DNA of 64,000 nt from Phycisphaerales bacterium. Lineage in GTDB: Bacteria; Planctomycetota; Phycisphaerae; Phycisphaerales; SM1A02. Of this stretch, positions 18,563-28,328 are shown piece by piece. The position numbers and the translations under genes were made by a program. The notes under the pieces are model-generated. The model saw only the letters and a program-made list of their open reading frames with translations, ran no database searches and was not told the DNA's origin. The stretch spans positions 124,001 to 188,000 of the forward strand of contig JAJDDB010000016.1 in assembly GCA_029260575.1 (NCBI GenBank). Reading direction: 5' to 3'. Positions within the stretch are counted from its first letter, which is position 1; every line of letters begins with the position of its first letter.

Positions 18563-20527
18563 TCACGCACCGACAGGCACGCCGAGCATTGAAGCAGCGG
18601 TCTTGACAATGTCGGAGAAGTGCAGGCCGCATTCCCTAAGCACGGAATCTTCATCGCGTGCAGACTTTGGAATGCGCTTGACAGTCATCTGTTCGATCTG
18701 GAATCCATCGCCCGAAGCTGTACACGCATCCGCTACAGCGCTGCCGAGTGATGCGCCGTAGTTGTCTTCGACGGTAAGAATGTTGCCGTTGTTCTGATTG
18801 GCAAAATCCAGCAGTTTGTCTGCGTCGAACGGCAGCGAATACAGATCGACCAATGTGGCATCGACGCCGAGGCGGTCGAGTTGATCGAGGGCTTTGTTAC
18901 ATTCATGCACCATGTAGCCGGCAGTGACGATCATGAGGTCACGGCCTTCGGTGAGTACTTCAAAGTCGCCGAGTTTGAAAGTGGCGTTGGCGTCGTAGAT
19001 GAATTCGACGTCCGGACGATGCACACGCATATAGCAGGCACCGGGATGCTGGGCCATCTGTTGCGTCAGCGCGAACGCCGCATACGCATCCGCAGGCTGA
19101 ATCACGTAACACGCTGGGTTTCCATCATGATTGGTGACTGTTCCGAAGCTGCGGAACCATGCAATATCGGGCAGCGCCATCTGGCTGGGTCCGTCGGCTG
19201 CAAGTGAAATACCGACATGGCTGCCGACGATCTTGATGTTTGCGCCGGAGATTATTGCCATCTCGATCTGGTCATACCCGCGGGTGATGAATTTGCCGAA
19301 CGTCGAACAGAACGGAATCTTCCCGCTTGCGGACATGCCCGCAGCAGTGGAGAACATGTTCTGTTCTGCGATCTTGCATTCGAAGAATCGATGCGACAAA
19401 TTCTTGTCCCGGGCAAAGTACTGCGCGAACGTTGAGTTGCTGACGTCCGCATCAAGGGAGACTACACGTGCATCAGCGTGGCCGAGTTCCCGCAGCGCAA
19501 GCCCGAACGCCTTGCGCGTTGCCAGCTTGCCGGACTTGAGGACAAGCCCCATGTCGTAGGCCTTCATCGCCTCATCAAAGCTGCGCATCGGCCGGTTTTC
19601 CGCCTGCTTTGGCTGATATTCTTCCGGCGGATAGATGCGCAGTTCGTCCGAGCTGAGCGCGCCGGTGAGGCCGACGCCAGTCGCCTGAAGTTCTTCGATG
19701 GCTCGGGCAAGTTCATCGCCGACCGGAGGCTTGCCGTGCCAGCCGCCGCCCTGTATCGATGGGCAACCCCAACCCTTTACGGTTTGCGCGACGATCGCAT
19801 AGATCGTGTTTGGATCATCGTTGCTGCGGAACTGATCCACCGCAGCTTTGATGTCGTCGGGCTTGTGACCATCGATCGTAAGGACCGTAAAACCCGTCGC
19901 TTCGAGCTTGGCTGCGATTCGCTGCGGAGACTGTTGCTGGCTGACTTTATCCGCCTGACCATAACCGTTGCAGTTGAAGATCGGCAGCACGTTGCCAAGC
20001 TTCTTATCGATGATGAAATCGAGCGCTTCTGCGATCTGCCCCTCGCGAGATTCACCATCACCGATGATGCAGTAGATGTTCTTGTCGATCTGATCAAGGT
20101 TGGCAGCAAGCGCAAGCCCTGCTGCTACGGAAAGCCCCTGTCCGAGCGAGCCGGTGGCTGCATCAAAGAACGGGAATCCCTCTTCGGGGTTGGGATGACC
20201 ATCCAAGACGGAATCCACCTTACGGAGATTGTCCAGTTCACCCGTGGAGAGTGGACGTTTTTCATGTTTGCCGACTGCTACACCAACATCCGCACATGCT
20301 GCGTAAATGATCGGGACTGCATGGCCTTCCGAGAGGACCAGCCGATCGGAAGTAGGGTAGGATGGATCATCGGGAACCCAGCGCATCGAGTGATACATGA
20401 GTACCGTGACGATATGAGTCAAGCTGAGGGCGGTAGTGGGGTGGCCACTGCCAGCCGTCGCACACATAGTCAAGCTCTGATGCCCCAATTGGATAGCCTT
20501 GGCGTGTACGGCAGCTTCAAATGACAT
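18563..20527 (-). CDS. tkt: Transketolase
   Basis: Thiamine-diphosphate enzyme moving two-carbon units in the pentose-phosphate pathway. 654 residues, full length. N-terminal TPP domain: TAGSGHPT (His29), SEGHAVP and the GDG motif GDGESREGQIAEALDFI with NCNGYGQ. Middle domain: DADVSNSTFAQYF, CKIAEQNMFSTAAGM and the FSTFGKF-like region. The C-terminal regulatory domain starts near residue 525. ATG 20527 has GGAAGGA ahead of it; the frame extends another 24 codons upstream without support. Confidence 0.95.
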   Translation of the reverse strand: MSFEAAVHAKAIQLGHQSLTMCATAGSGHPTTALSLTHIVTVLMYHSMRWVPDDPSYPTSDRLVLSEGHAVPIIYAACADVGVAVGKHEKRPLSTGELDNLRKVDSVLDGHPNPEEGFPFFDAATGSLGQGLSVAAGLALAANLDQIDKNIYCIIGDGESREGQIAEALDFIIDKKLGNVLPIFNCNGYGQADKVSQQQSPQRIAAKLEATGFTVLTIDGHKPDDIKAAVDQFRSNDDPNTIYAIVAQTVKGWGCPSIQGGGWHGKPPVGDELARAIEELQATGVGLTGALSSDELRIYPPEEYQPKQAENRPMRSFDEAMKAYDMGLVLKSGKLATRKAFGLALRELGHADARVVSLDADVSNSTFAQYFARDKNLSHRFFECKIAEQNMFSTAAGMSASGKIPFCSTFGKFITRGYDQIEMAIISGANIKIVGSHVGISLAADGPSQMALPDIAWFRSFGTVTNHDGNPACYVIQPADAYAAFALTQQMAQHPGACYMRVHRPDVEFIYDANATFKLGDFEVLTEGRDLMIVTAGYMVHECNKALDQLDRLGVDATLVDLYSLPFDADKLLDFANQNNGNILTVEDNYGASLGSAVADACTASGDGFQIEQMTVKRIPKSARDEDSVLRECGLHFSDIVKTAASMLGVPVGA

Positions 20528-20804
20528 GAGCGTCCTTCCGTCGATGAGCGGCCTGACCCGGCCGATTTTCCGAAAATCTGAGGCGATGAATCGAACCAAT
20601 CAGTATCCCGCGCCACAGGAAATGTAGCAACCACCGGTCCGGGCGATTGATGACACGGCAGGTTGGGCCGCTTCATCATGTTACCGACCGCCGGCCTGCG
20701 AAGCGTGCTGCCCGTCTGCGGCGTCGCTATCCCGCAATCCCATTGGTGGTGCTACACTCTGCGCTGGTCCAGCAAATGCTGGAACACATGAAGGAACACA
20801 CGCG

Positions 20805-21917
20805 ATGAAGGTCATTTGCGATCGTGCCGCACTTCTGGATGCGGTAAATCTCTGCACGGGAGTCGTCGTTTCCCGGACGCCGACGCCGGTGCTGCAATGC
20901 ATGAAACTCTCCGCAGCTGACGGACTGCTGACGCTTGCTGCGACCGATCTGGAAGTCGGCCTTCGGCTCGGGATCGAGCAGATCGAGATCGAACAGCCGG
21001 GCGAAGCTCTGATCCCTGCAGACAAACTGGCGCAGATTGTCCGCGCTTGTGACGATCCGACGCTGACGCTGGAGACCGAAGACAACGCCATGCACATTCG
21101 TGGCGAGAATTCGCATTTCAAGATCTATGGCTACGACCCGAAAGAAGCGCCGCAGGTGCGCGACTTCGCTGGGGTCAAAGTTGATTGCGAGATTCCCGCT
21201 GGTTCGCTGCAACGTCTGGTCAGCCGAACATTGTTCGCCGCTGCTGCAGAGCACAGTCGATACGCAATCAACGGCGTGTTGTTTGATCGTCACGCAAAGA
21301 AAATGCGCCTTGTCGCCACCGATGGCAGGCGGCTGGCTATAGCGCGTGGTGAGTGCAGCAAGGGTGATGGCGATTCATCGTGCATCGTTCCCACCAAGGC
21401 CCTGAACCTTGTCAACAAGTTGATTGACGACCCGGAGACAACCGTCCGTCTCGGTGTTGAGGAAAACCAGATCGTTTTTGCTATCGGCGACGCGCCGGAC
21501 GCAGCGGTGCTAACGAGCAACTTAGTGGAAGGCGCGTTCCCGCCGTTTGAAGATGTGATTCCCAAGGACCAGGACAAACGTGTGACGTTTGATGCACCAA
21601 CGCTTGCCGGGGCAATCCGCCGGGCAGCGCTTTTGACAAACGAAGAATCCAAGGGGGTTCGGCTGGCGTTTGATGACAAGATGCTGACTTTAAGCAGCCG
21701 AGCACCGGAAATGGGAGAAGCGGAAGTCAAGCTGGCTGCAGAGAAATACGAAGGCGAGTCCCTGGAGATCGGATTCAACCCGGGATACATCGTAGATGCT
21801 CTGAAAGTCGTGGACGGCGGCGATGTGATGATCGAGCTGAAAGCACCGAACAAGCCTGGTGTGATCCGCACTGGACAGGAATTCACCTACGTGATAATGC
21901 CGGTGAATCTGCAGTAA
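20805..21917 (+). CDS. dnaN: DNA polymerase III beta subunit (sliding clamp)
   Basis: The 370-residue clamp holds the replicase on DNA. Three repeated domains of about 120 residues are visible; the N-terminus MKVICDRAALLDAVNLCTGVV and the C-terminus ending GQEFTYVIMPVNL are typical, the latter forming part of the partner-binding pocket. GAAGGA precedes ATG 20805. Neither dnaA nor recF nor gyrB is adjacent, unlike the common bacterial arrangement. A strong palindromic terminator follows. Confidence 0.96.
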   Translation: MKVICDRAALLDAVNLCTGVVVSRTPTPVLQCMKLSAADGLLTLAATDLEVGLRLGIEQIEIEQPGEALIPADKLAQIVRACDDPTLTLETEDNAMHIRGENSHFKIYGYDPKEAPQVRDFAGVKVDCEIPAGSLQRLVSRTLFAAAAEHSRYAINGVLFDRHAKKMRLVATDGRRLAIARGECSKGDGDSSCIVPTKALNLVNKLIDDPETTVRLGVEENQIVFAIGDAPDAAVLTSNLVEGAFPPFEDVIPKDQDKRVTFDAPTLAGAIRRAALLTNEESKGVRLAFDDKMLTLSSRAPEMGEAEVKLAAEKYEGESLEIGFNPGYIVDALKVVDGGDVMIELKAPNKPGVIRTGQEFTYVIMPVNLQ

Positions 21918-21948
21918 ACCTGCGCGACCACGCGTACAAGAACAAGAA

Positions 21949-21978
21949 ACAAGCCCGGATCAATTGATCCGGGCTTGT
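21949..21978. terminator. Perfect 15-bp palindrome, bidirectional terminator
   Basis: ACAAGCCCGGATCAA is followed directly by its exact reverse complement. It sits between the convergent ends of dnaN (21917) and the redoxin gene (22008). T-rich runs after it are short, so termination strength is inferred from stem stability. Confidence 0.75.
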
Positions 21979-22007
21979 CATTGATGCGAGTTGTCGAAAT
22001 CGGGTGA

Positions 22008-22679
22008 TTACTTGCTGGCGTATTTGACGCTGCAGCCCCAGCGGCGTGCGCTGTCAGGTGCAACCGTTTCGCCCGCCTTAATCTGCGTCAGCGCGTTAGT
22101 CACGTAGTTCATGCTCTCGGTGCCGTTCTTAAAACGGTAATCATCGGTGTAACCGCCAAGATAGCGCAACGTCATTTCAGAATCGATGACGTAGAGGTCT
22201 GGCGTGTGCTTTGCGCCGAACATTTTGCCAACTTTTCCGTCGTAGTCGATGAGCACGGGAACGTCGACATTGTGCTCTTTGAGGAATGCCTTATTCTGCT
22301 TGATCACAGCTTCCTTGGACATATTGCCGGTGCTGTTGATCGCGATGTACACGACATCATCCATCTCGTTGATCTTCTCAACGGTCTGCTTGACGATGCC
22401 GTGCTTGTACACGCCGACGACGTACGGGCAACCAGGATTGGTCCATTCAAGAACGATGGTCTTGCCCTCGAAGTCGGACAGGCTGTGTTCCTTGCCATCG
22501 AGATCGGGCAGCGTGAAGTCGGGCACAGTCTCGCCGACCTTGACGGTTGCAGCATCAGCAGTCTTTGCCTTGCCGTCGGCTTTCTTTGCAAATTGCGGAG
22601 CTGCGGTGACAGCGGCGCCAAGGCCTGCCACAGCCGCAACCAATCCAAGCGTCGCTACGGTTCGGAACATTCGTTTCAT
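22008..22679 (-). CDS. Secreted redoxin (AhpC/TSA or thioredoxin-like) protein
   Basis: 223 residues from ATG 22679, which has GGAG eight bases ahead. A signal peptide (GLVAAVAGLGAAVTAAP) is followed by a thioredoxin fold: VPDFTLPDLDGKEHSLSDFEGKTIVLEW, then TNPGCPYVVGVYKHG carrying one cysteine where thioredoxins have CxxC, and HTPDLYVID at the cis-Pro loop. A single peroxidatic-type Cys favours a peroxiredoxin-like or thiol-binding role outside the cytosol. The next gene upstream encodes a DsbD-alpha-like protein, pointing to a small periplasmic redox cluster. Confidence 0.83.
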   Translation of the reverse strand: MKRMFRTVATLGLVAAVAGLGAAVTAAPQFAKKADGKAKTADAATVKVGETVPDFTLPDLDGKEHSLSDFEGKTIVLEWTNPGCPYVVGVYKHGIVKQTVEKINEMDDVVYIAINSTGNMSKEAVIKQNKAFLKEHNVDVPVLIDYDGKVGKMFGAKHTPDLYVIDSEMTLRYLGGYTDDYRFKNGTESMNYVTNALTQIKAGETVAPDSARRWGCSVKYASK

Positions 22680-22758
22680 TGGTTCAATCTCCATGGGAAT
22701 CTGAGGTGTATTGTGAGTTTGCAAACTCGGGGGGACAACAGATCGCACAAACGGCCGG

Positions 22759-23643
22759 TCATTTCCCGAGCGGAACAGAAAATTCGAATGAGGGATCGCT
22801 CTGATCCTCGCCCAGCGCAATCAACCCGCCCGCAACGGGTTTTGTGCCCGCAAAATTTCGAGGCTGCGTGATGATCTCAGTAGTCAGCGTGAATCTGTCG
22901 TTGCTGATGTTGATGTCGGCGGAGCCATATTGCACGCCAGGCGTCGGGTTCGGAAGGAACTTTGCCGTCTTGAAGCCGCGGGCGGGACCCGTGATCGTCA
23001 ACGTCGAGCCGTCGATGTAAGCATCAACGTCCTCAGCTGTTTCTACTGAGACAGGAAGACGTTGTTTATGGCGTTTGATGGTGCGATCCTGCTCTGCACG
23101 ATCGTCATTGCCGCGCAGCTGCGGAGCGGCTGCGACTGTGATCGACCCCTTTTTGGATTGCATCAGACAGCGCTGATCATCACATACTGCCCAGGCAATG
23201 TCATAGCGAATTAGTACCGCCTCAACTGAGAAATGTTCAGCGGTCGTGATCGGCACGAACAGCGCGATCTGACCGTCGTAGCCGTACATGTCGCCAACGT
23301 CTGACGTGATGATCTTCGGCCGCGGCCAGAGTGGCGTTTCGACAATGAAATTCGCAGGGCCATCAACTTCAATTTCTATCGGTGCTGCGCCCGCGCCGGG
23401 ATTCTTCCAATACAAATGCCAACTATCCTTGATGTCGAACAGGATCACGAGGTGAAACGTTGTCATCGCCTCGATACGGCTGGCATCAGTGAAGATCGAA
23501 ACGTTGACCTGACCGTTGCTGCGGCCGGGACTGCCGAAGCCGGGCGATCCGGGTTCGCGGAACTGCGCGCTTGTGTGTGTCGCAGGCAGTAGAAGCGAGA
23601 GTGTCGCAGCGATTGAGAAGATGATGTGGCAGGATTGGGTCAT
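22759..23643 (-). CDS. Free-standing DsbD alpha-like (ScsB N-terminal) domain protein
   Basis: 294 residues from ATG 23643 with a signal peptide (LSLLLPATHTSAQ). The family signature WHLYWKNPGAGAAP and the later Cys pair VCDDQRCLM are those of the immunoglobulin-like domain that receives electrons in DsbD/ScsB. The membrane beta and thioredoxin-like gamma parts of DsbD are absent here and from the neighbourhood. The frame continues upstream to 24216, but that extension has no signal sequence and no family similarity. Confidence 0.78.
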   Translation of the reverse strand: MTQSCHIIFSIAATLSLLLPATHTSAQFREPGSPGFGSPGRSNGQVNVSIFTDASRIEAMTTFHLVILFDIKDSWHLYWKNPGAGAAPIEIEVDGPANFIVETPLWPRPKIITSDVGDMYGYDGQIALFVPITTAEHFSVEAVLIRYDIAWAVCDDQRCLMQSKKGSITVAAAPQLRGNDDRAEQDRTIKRHKQRLPVSVETAEDVDAYIDGSTLTITGPARGFKTAKFLPNPTPGVQYGSADINISNDRFTLTTEIITQPRNFAGTKPVAGGLIALGEDQSDPSFEFSVPLGK

Positions 23644-23937
23644 ATTCAAAGGATTCTTGCTGAGGATCGATCCTGATTCACACCGGCTTCTGCCGATGCG
23701 GATGCAGGATTGGACAAGTGTAGTCAGCGGAATCTCAACACACATATGTTGGCCTTTGATGCCGGCAATCGCAAAATGGGCTGATTGAACCGCTGCTATG
23801 TCATGATGGACACACACAAGAGTGTCTTTGTTCGCTGAATTACTCTGACAACCCCGCACAAATGCCAACCAGGTGGTGGTTTCCAAGCCAGCACTGCGTG
23901 GGAAAACTGATATGTTTAGATTGAGGAGGTTTTGAAT

Positions 23938-24420
23938 ATGCGCACTGTGACACACCCTGGGCTGGCAACGATCGGGATGTTTGTTCTGTTGCTGGTGCTG
24001 ATGACCGGCTGCGAAGGCATCAAGACCAGCGACCGGGACATCAGCTACGTCGACCCGGAGGCAGGCATGGAAGCTGTCCGCGAGAAAAAGACGCTGCTGG
24101 GTATGGGTGCGATGCAAAAGGGCGTCTGGGTTGATCCACGGGGCGCGACGGAATTCGAGAAGGGACACATTCCCGGCGCGATCAATCTGCCGTTTCAAAA
24201 CGTCACAGATGACCACTACCTTGTGCGCGATTACGACGTCATTGTGGTCTACGGCAAAGATTACAACGATCCGAAGGCGACCGGCATGAGCAAGAAGCTC
24301 CTCGAGCTTGGATACAAGAACGTCAAGACGTTGCGGGGCGGGCTGCGCGCTTGGAAGGAATCCGGCAACGGACTGGCTGAGGGCCCCGAAGACAGCATGG
24401 TTAACGCCGCCGAGGAGTAA
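23938..24420 (+). CDS. Rhodanese-like lipoprotein lacking the catalytic cysteine
   Basis: 160 residues. GAGGAGG precedes ATG 23938. A lipobox (LLVLMTGC) follows the signal peptide. The rhodanese fold is clear: GVWVDPRGATEFEKGHIPGAINLPF and, near the C-terminus, KKLLELGYKNVKTLRGGLRAWKESG. At the active-site loop the usual Cys after VVY is Gly (VVYGKDYNDPKATG), so sulfur transfer is not expected; a binding role is more likely. The next gene starts five bases after its stop. Confidence 0.85.
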   Translation: MRTVTHPGLATIGMFVLLLVLMTGCEGIKTSDRDISYVDPEAGMEAVREKKTLLGMGAMQKGVWVDPRGATEFEKGHIPGAINLPFQNVTDDHYLVRDYDVIVVYGKDYNDPKATGMSKKLLELGYKNVKTLRGGLRAWKESGNGLAEGPEDSMVNAAEE

Positions 24421-24424
24421 ACCG

Positions 24425-26602
24425 GTGTTCAGAATCTCGAAACATCACACTGTGTGTGCTGCAGGTGCGTGCGCCATTGCAGTGGCGACAACTGTGTGTC
24501 CAGCGGACGGCAGCTCGTATTGGCTTCCGGCAAACGTTGAATCGCAGCGCGAATTCGAACGGATCCTGAATTCCATTCCTGATGCCGACAATCTTCGACA
24601 CCTGCACGATGTGATGTGCTCAGAACCGCATCCCGCGGGAAGCCCGGGTGACCAGCGGCTGATCGACACCTTGCATGGGTTGTTTGGCTCCTACGGCATT
24701 GCGTCACAGATTCACGACATCTATCCGCTGCTTGCCAAACCGGTGAGCGCATCGGTGACGCTGGAAATTTTGCGTGAGTTTCCCAAGGATGACAGGTCGA
24801 TCATCCAGGTTGATGAACAGATCGATCTTGCCGTACGCGAACCAGAAATCCCTTCAGATGCATTCAGCAGTCATGACGACCTGAGCATCGGTTGGAATGC
24901 ATACAGCGGCTCGGGCAGCGCTGCAGGCAGCGTCGTCTACGCAAACTATGGCACGAAGGCAGACTTTGACACGCTACAGGAACGTGGCATTGACGTGCGC
25001 GGGGCAATTGTGCTTGCGCGATACGGCGGCAATTTCCGCGGCTTCAAAGCCAAGTTCGCAGAGCAAGCAGGCGCTGCGGGATTGCTGATCTACACCGATC
25101 CGGCTGACAGCGGATACATGCGCGGACCGATGTTCCCCGAGGGTGGCTGGGCACACGGCGGTTACATTCAAAATGGATCGATCAAGACGTTGGCGTATCC
25201 CGGAGACCCGCTGACACCCGGCGTTGAAGCGCACGAAGCAGCAGCCCGGCTGGAGGAATCAGACGTGGCGCTGCCCGGCATTCCAGTACAGCCGATCGGC
25301 TGGGATGCAGCGCAGCAGATCATGCAGCGCATGGCCGGTCAGACGTTGCCACAATCTCTTCGCAAATCCTGGCAGGGTGGATTGCCGCTGGTGTATCGCT
25401 TCAACAGCGGCGACTCGATGCGCGTACGCATGGAGGTGCAGCAGAACCGCAGTCTGATGCGAACCGCCAATGTTCTGGGGATTGTCGAAGGCGCGACGCA
25501 TCCGCAGCAGGTGGTGATAGTTGGTTGTCATCACGATGCGTGGTCGTTTGGCGCTGGTGATCCTCAGGCAGGAAGCATTGTGCTCATGGAGATGGCGCGC
25601 AGCTTCGGCGAGGCGGCGCGGCAGGGCCACAAGCCGGCACGGACCGTGATCTTCGCCAATTGGGGTGCTGAAGAGTTCGGCATCATCGGTTCCACGGAAT
25701 GGGTCGAAGCCAATCGCGAGCATCTTCTGAAACATGCGGTCGCATACATCAACCTTGACATGGCTGCGATGGGGCCGAACTTCGGTTGCAGCAGTGCGCC
25801 ATCGCTAAAGCGCATCATTGCTGATGCGGCGCGCAGCACACCACAGGCACGTGGCGCGAAAGACCAGATGGTGTACGACGTTTGGAACGGCAGCGGCGCA
25901 AGCGAACCGAACTATGGAACGCTCGGCGGCGGTTCAGATCATGTCGGCTTTTACTGCCACGTAGGTGTGCCGTCATGCGGCCTCGGCGCAAGCGGAAGTG
26001 ATGGCGTGTCGTATCACTCCAACAGTGACAACCTCAATTGGTATCGGCAGGTTGTAGGAGACGACTACGAACCGGCGCTGATGTTGACGCGGCTGGGCAA
26101 CACGCTCGTGTCGCGATTGGCAAACGCTGATCTGGTCCCGTTGGATCCGACGCGATATGCCCGTGATGTTGACCATCATCTCAACGCATTGCAGGAGTTG
26201 GCTGAATCGCGAGGAATGTCGCTGGAGACTGCTTCACTGCGAGAAACCATCGCCTCGTTTGAACAGGTTGCTGATTCGACGATGCGGGCAGTCGAGTCGG
26301 CGATTGACCGTGGCGATGTAGCGTCAGATGTGCTGACTGCGATCAACCAGGAGTTGGTTACGCTTGAGCGGAACTGGCTTCGTGATGCGGGTCTGGATGG
26401 CCGGCCGTGGTATCGAAGCCTCTACGCAGCGACAGACCCGAATTCGGGCTACGGCGCATGGACACTGCCTGGTCTTCGCGGTGCAATTGAGGCAGGCGAC
26501 TACGGGCAGATTGCGGCGGAATTGGATGACTGCCAAGCCGTATTCGCGGCTCTATCGCAGCAAATGCAGGTTATCGGTAGCCACCTGGGCAACCAGAATT
26601 GA
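24425..26602 (+). CDS. M28 family metallopeptidase (glutamate carboxypeptidase II-like) with PA domain
   Basis: 725 residues from GTG 24425, four bases after the rhodanese stop, hence the same operon. A signal peptide is followed by an N-terminal part, a PA-like insert (about 155-270, with RGAIVLARYGGNFRGFKAKFAEQAGA), and the two-zinc core: VGCHHDAWSFGAGDP (His, Asp), WGAEEFGIIGS (Glu-Glu), YINLDMAAMG (Asp) and VSYHSNSDN (His). A helical dimerisation domain closes the protein. This is the PSMA/transferrin-receptor layout; substrates are short peptides in the periplasm. Confidence 0.9.
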   Translation: MFRISKHHTVCAAGACAIAVATTVCPADGSSYWLPANVESQREFERILNSIPDADNLRHLHDVMCSEPHPAGSPGDQRLIDTLHGLFGSYGIASQIHDIYPLLAKPVSASVTLEILREFPKDDRSIIQVDEQIDLAVREPEIPSDAFSSHDDLSIGWNAYSGSGSAAGSVVYANYGTKADFDTLQERGIDVRGAIVLARYGGNFRGFKAKFAEQAGAAGLLIYTDPADSGYMRGPMFPEGGWAHGGYIQNGSIKTLAYPGDPLTPGVEAHEAAARLEESDVALPGIPVQPIGWDAAQQIMQRMAGQTLPQSLRKSWQGGLPLVYRFNSGDSMRVRMEVQQNRSLMRTANVLGIVEGATHPQQVVIVGCHHDAWSFGAGDPQAGSIVLMEMARSFGEAARQGHKPARTVIFANWGAEEFGIIGSTEWVEANREHLLKHAVAYINLDMAAMGPNFGCSSAPSLKRIIADAARSTPQARGAKDQMVYDVWNGSGASEPNYGTLGGGSDHVGFYCHVGVPSCGLGASGSDGVSYHSNSDNLNWYRQVVGDDYEPALMLTRLGNTLVSRLANADLVPLDPTRYARDVDHHLNALQELAESRGMSLETASLRETIASFEQVADSTMRAVESAIDRGDVASDVLTAINQELVTLERNWLRDAGLDGRPWYRSLYAATDPNSGYGAWTLPGLRGAIEAGDYGQIAAELDDCQAVFAALSQQMQVIGSHLGNQN

Positions 26603-26869
26603 TCTACCGGCTGGTAATCGGTCATTCCGGGCCAACATTGATGCTGAAGGTTGCTGAGTTTTCTTGCCCAGTCCTGTTCCCTGCCGTACTGTTGAATCGA
26701 CGCTGCAACCCCGCTGAGTGACCGGTGAATAGGTTTGGGAGGCAACCGCCGGTGCGCTTGGTGCGAACCGTTGGCAGAGCGTCCGCTATCGAGGGGTGGG
26801 AGCTATCGCCGCAGCAATGGCTGATTCTCAGCTGGCTGCGTCGATGCAGGAGACCAGAAGAAAGGATTT

Positions 26870-28285
26870 GTGAGAATCATGTTCAGGACACTAACGGCAA
26901 TTGCCGTGACGGCTGTCGCCCTGTTGGGCAACACGACAATGGCTGATGCCGGCAAACGAGGTGCATCGAACATCCAGGTCCGACGCATTCTCGATGGATC
27001 GCAGTTCGGGCGTCTGACATATGTCACGCATGCACCCGGCGATACTACAAGACTGTTCATCGTGGAGAAGTCGGGCCTCATCCAGATTTACAATCTGAAA
27101 ACCGGCACGCTGAATCCGGACCCATATCTGGATATCACCGGCCCGGTAGATCCGGCGGGAAATGAGCAGGGCTTGCTCGGACTAGCATTTCACCCCGATT
27201 ACCAGAACAACGGCCTGTTCTACGTGAATTACAACGACTCCGGTGATGACACCATCATTCGTCAGTATTCGCGAGACGGGAGCGATCCGGACAAGGCCAC
27301 GACCGTCGGCAGCGTCATTCTCATGGAAATCTTTCAGCCGGCGACCAACCACAACGGTGGATGGATCGGCTTCAGTCCGATCGACGGTTACCTGTACATC
27401 GCCACCGGTGATGGCGGCTCATTCTGCGATCCCGCAGAAAACGCGCAGAACCTCAACAGTCTGCTCGGCAAGATGCTCCGGATTGACGTCGACAACACGG
27501 ATGTCGGTCTCAATTACGCCATTCCGAACGATAACCCGTTCGTCGGAATGTTGAACGTGCGCGAAGAAGTCTATCTCTGGGGTCTGCGCAACCCTTACCG
27601 GTGTGCATTCGATCGCGACACTGGCGATCTGTATGTCGCTGACGTCGGACAAGACGCACAGGAAGAAGTCGATTTCAAGTCGGGCGCTGCTGTCGGCGGC
27701 CAGAACTACGGCTGGGATTGCCGTGAGGGTACAGGTTCAAGCGGCGCGGCCAACAGTTTCTGTGGAGATATCGACTGTTCAAACTCGGCATCCTTCGTGG
27801 ACCCAATTCATGCCTACTCTCACATAAATTGGCCGTTTGGCGTCAATGTGTGTTCAGTGATCTCCGGGACGATCTATCGCGGATGCGCGCTACCGAATGA
27901 AACCGGCAACTACTTCTTCATTGACTATTGCGACTCCATCTGGCGTTCAATGAAGTACGACGGCGTAAGCGTATCGGACTTTCAGAATCGCTCTGCTGAC
28001 TTTGCACCTGATCTCGGTTCAATCAGCACCGTGACCGGTGCAGGCGAAGACGCATGGGGCGAAATGTACTTCGTGGAAGATTTTTCCGGCGAAGTCTTCA
28101 AGGTTGACTCCATTGTGCCTCGTAAGCACGAGGATGTGACGTGTGATCTTCTTGTCAATGTGTTCGATCTGCTCGATCTGTTGTCCGCATGGGGGCCGTG
28201 CATCGGTTGCCCCGAGGACGTCAACGGCGACGACGTTGTCGATGTTTTTGACCTGCTTGACCTACTGAGCGCCTGGGATATTTGA
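26870..28285 (+). CDS. PQQ-dependent sugar dehydrogenase-like protein with dockerin-like C-terminus
   Basis: 471 residues, secreted (AVALLGNTTMADA). Six-bladed propeller features of soluble aldose sugar dehydrogenases: NEQGLLGLAFHPDY, NHNGGWIGF (catalytic His), YLYIATGDGG, WGLRNPYRCAFDRDTGDLYVADVGQ and GQNYGWDCREG. The last 55 residues hold two repeats VFDLLDLLSAWG and NGDDVVDVFDLLDLLSAW joined by a Cys-containing linker. GTG 26870 follows AAAGGA; ATG 26879 is possible. Activity would need exogenous or endogenous PQQ; no pqq genes are here. Confidence 0.87.
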   Translation: MRIMFRTLTAIAVTAVALLGNTTMADAGKRGASNIQVRRILDGSQFGRLTYVTHAPGDTTRLFIVEKSGLIQIYNLKTGTLNPDPYLDITGPVDPAGNEQGLLGLAFHPDYQNNGLFYVNYNDSGDDTIIRQYSRDGSDPDKATTVGSVILMEIFQPATNHNGGWIGFSPIDGYLYIATGDGGSFCDPAENAQNLNSLLGKMLRIDVDNTDVGLNYAIPNDNPFVGMLNVREEVYLWGLRNPYRCAFDRDTGDLYVADVGQDAQEEVDFKSGAAVGGQNYGWDCREGTGSSGAANSFCGDIDCSNSASFVDPIHAYSHINWPFGVNVCSVISGTIYRGCALPNETGNYFFIDYCDSIWRSMKYDGVSVSDFQNRSADFAPDLGSISTVTGAGEDAWGEMYFVEDFSGEVFKVDSIVPRKHEDVTCDLLVNVFDLLDLLSAWGPCIGCPEDVNGDDVVDVFDLLDLLSAWDI

Positions 28286-28328
28286 CCCACATCGCGATTC
28301 ACCCAGATCCTTCTAGGCGGTATACTCC

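Noticed and set aside
19478-20524. 348-codon plus-strand frame opposite tkt
   Set aside because: The transketolase motifs on the minus strand are complete, and this antisense frame shows no protein-like pattern.
20527-20804. Replication origin beside dnaN
   Set aside because: No cluster of DnaA boxes and no AT-rich unwinding element were seen, and the neighbours are metabolic genes.
23644-24216. N-terminal extension of the DsbD-alpha-like gene
   Set aside because: It would remove the signal peptide from the N-terminus, has no homologous character and runs opposite the rhodanese start.
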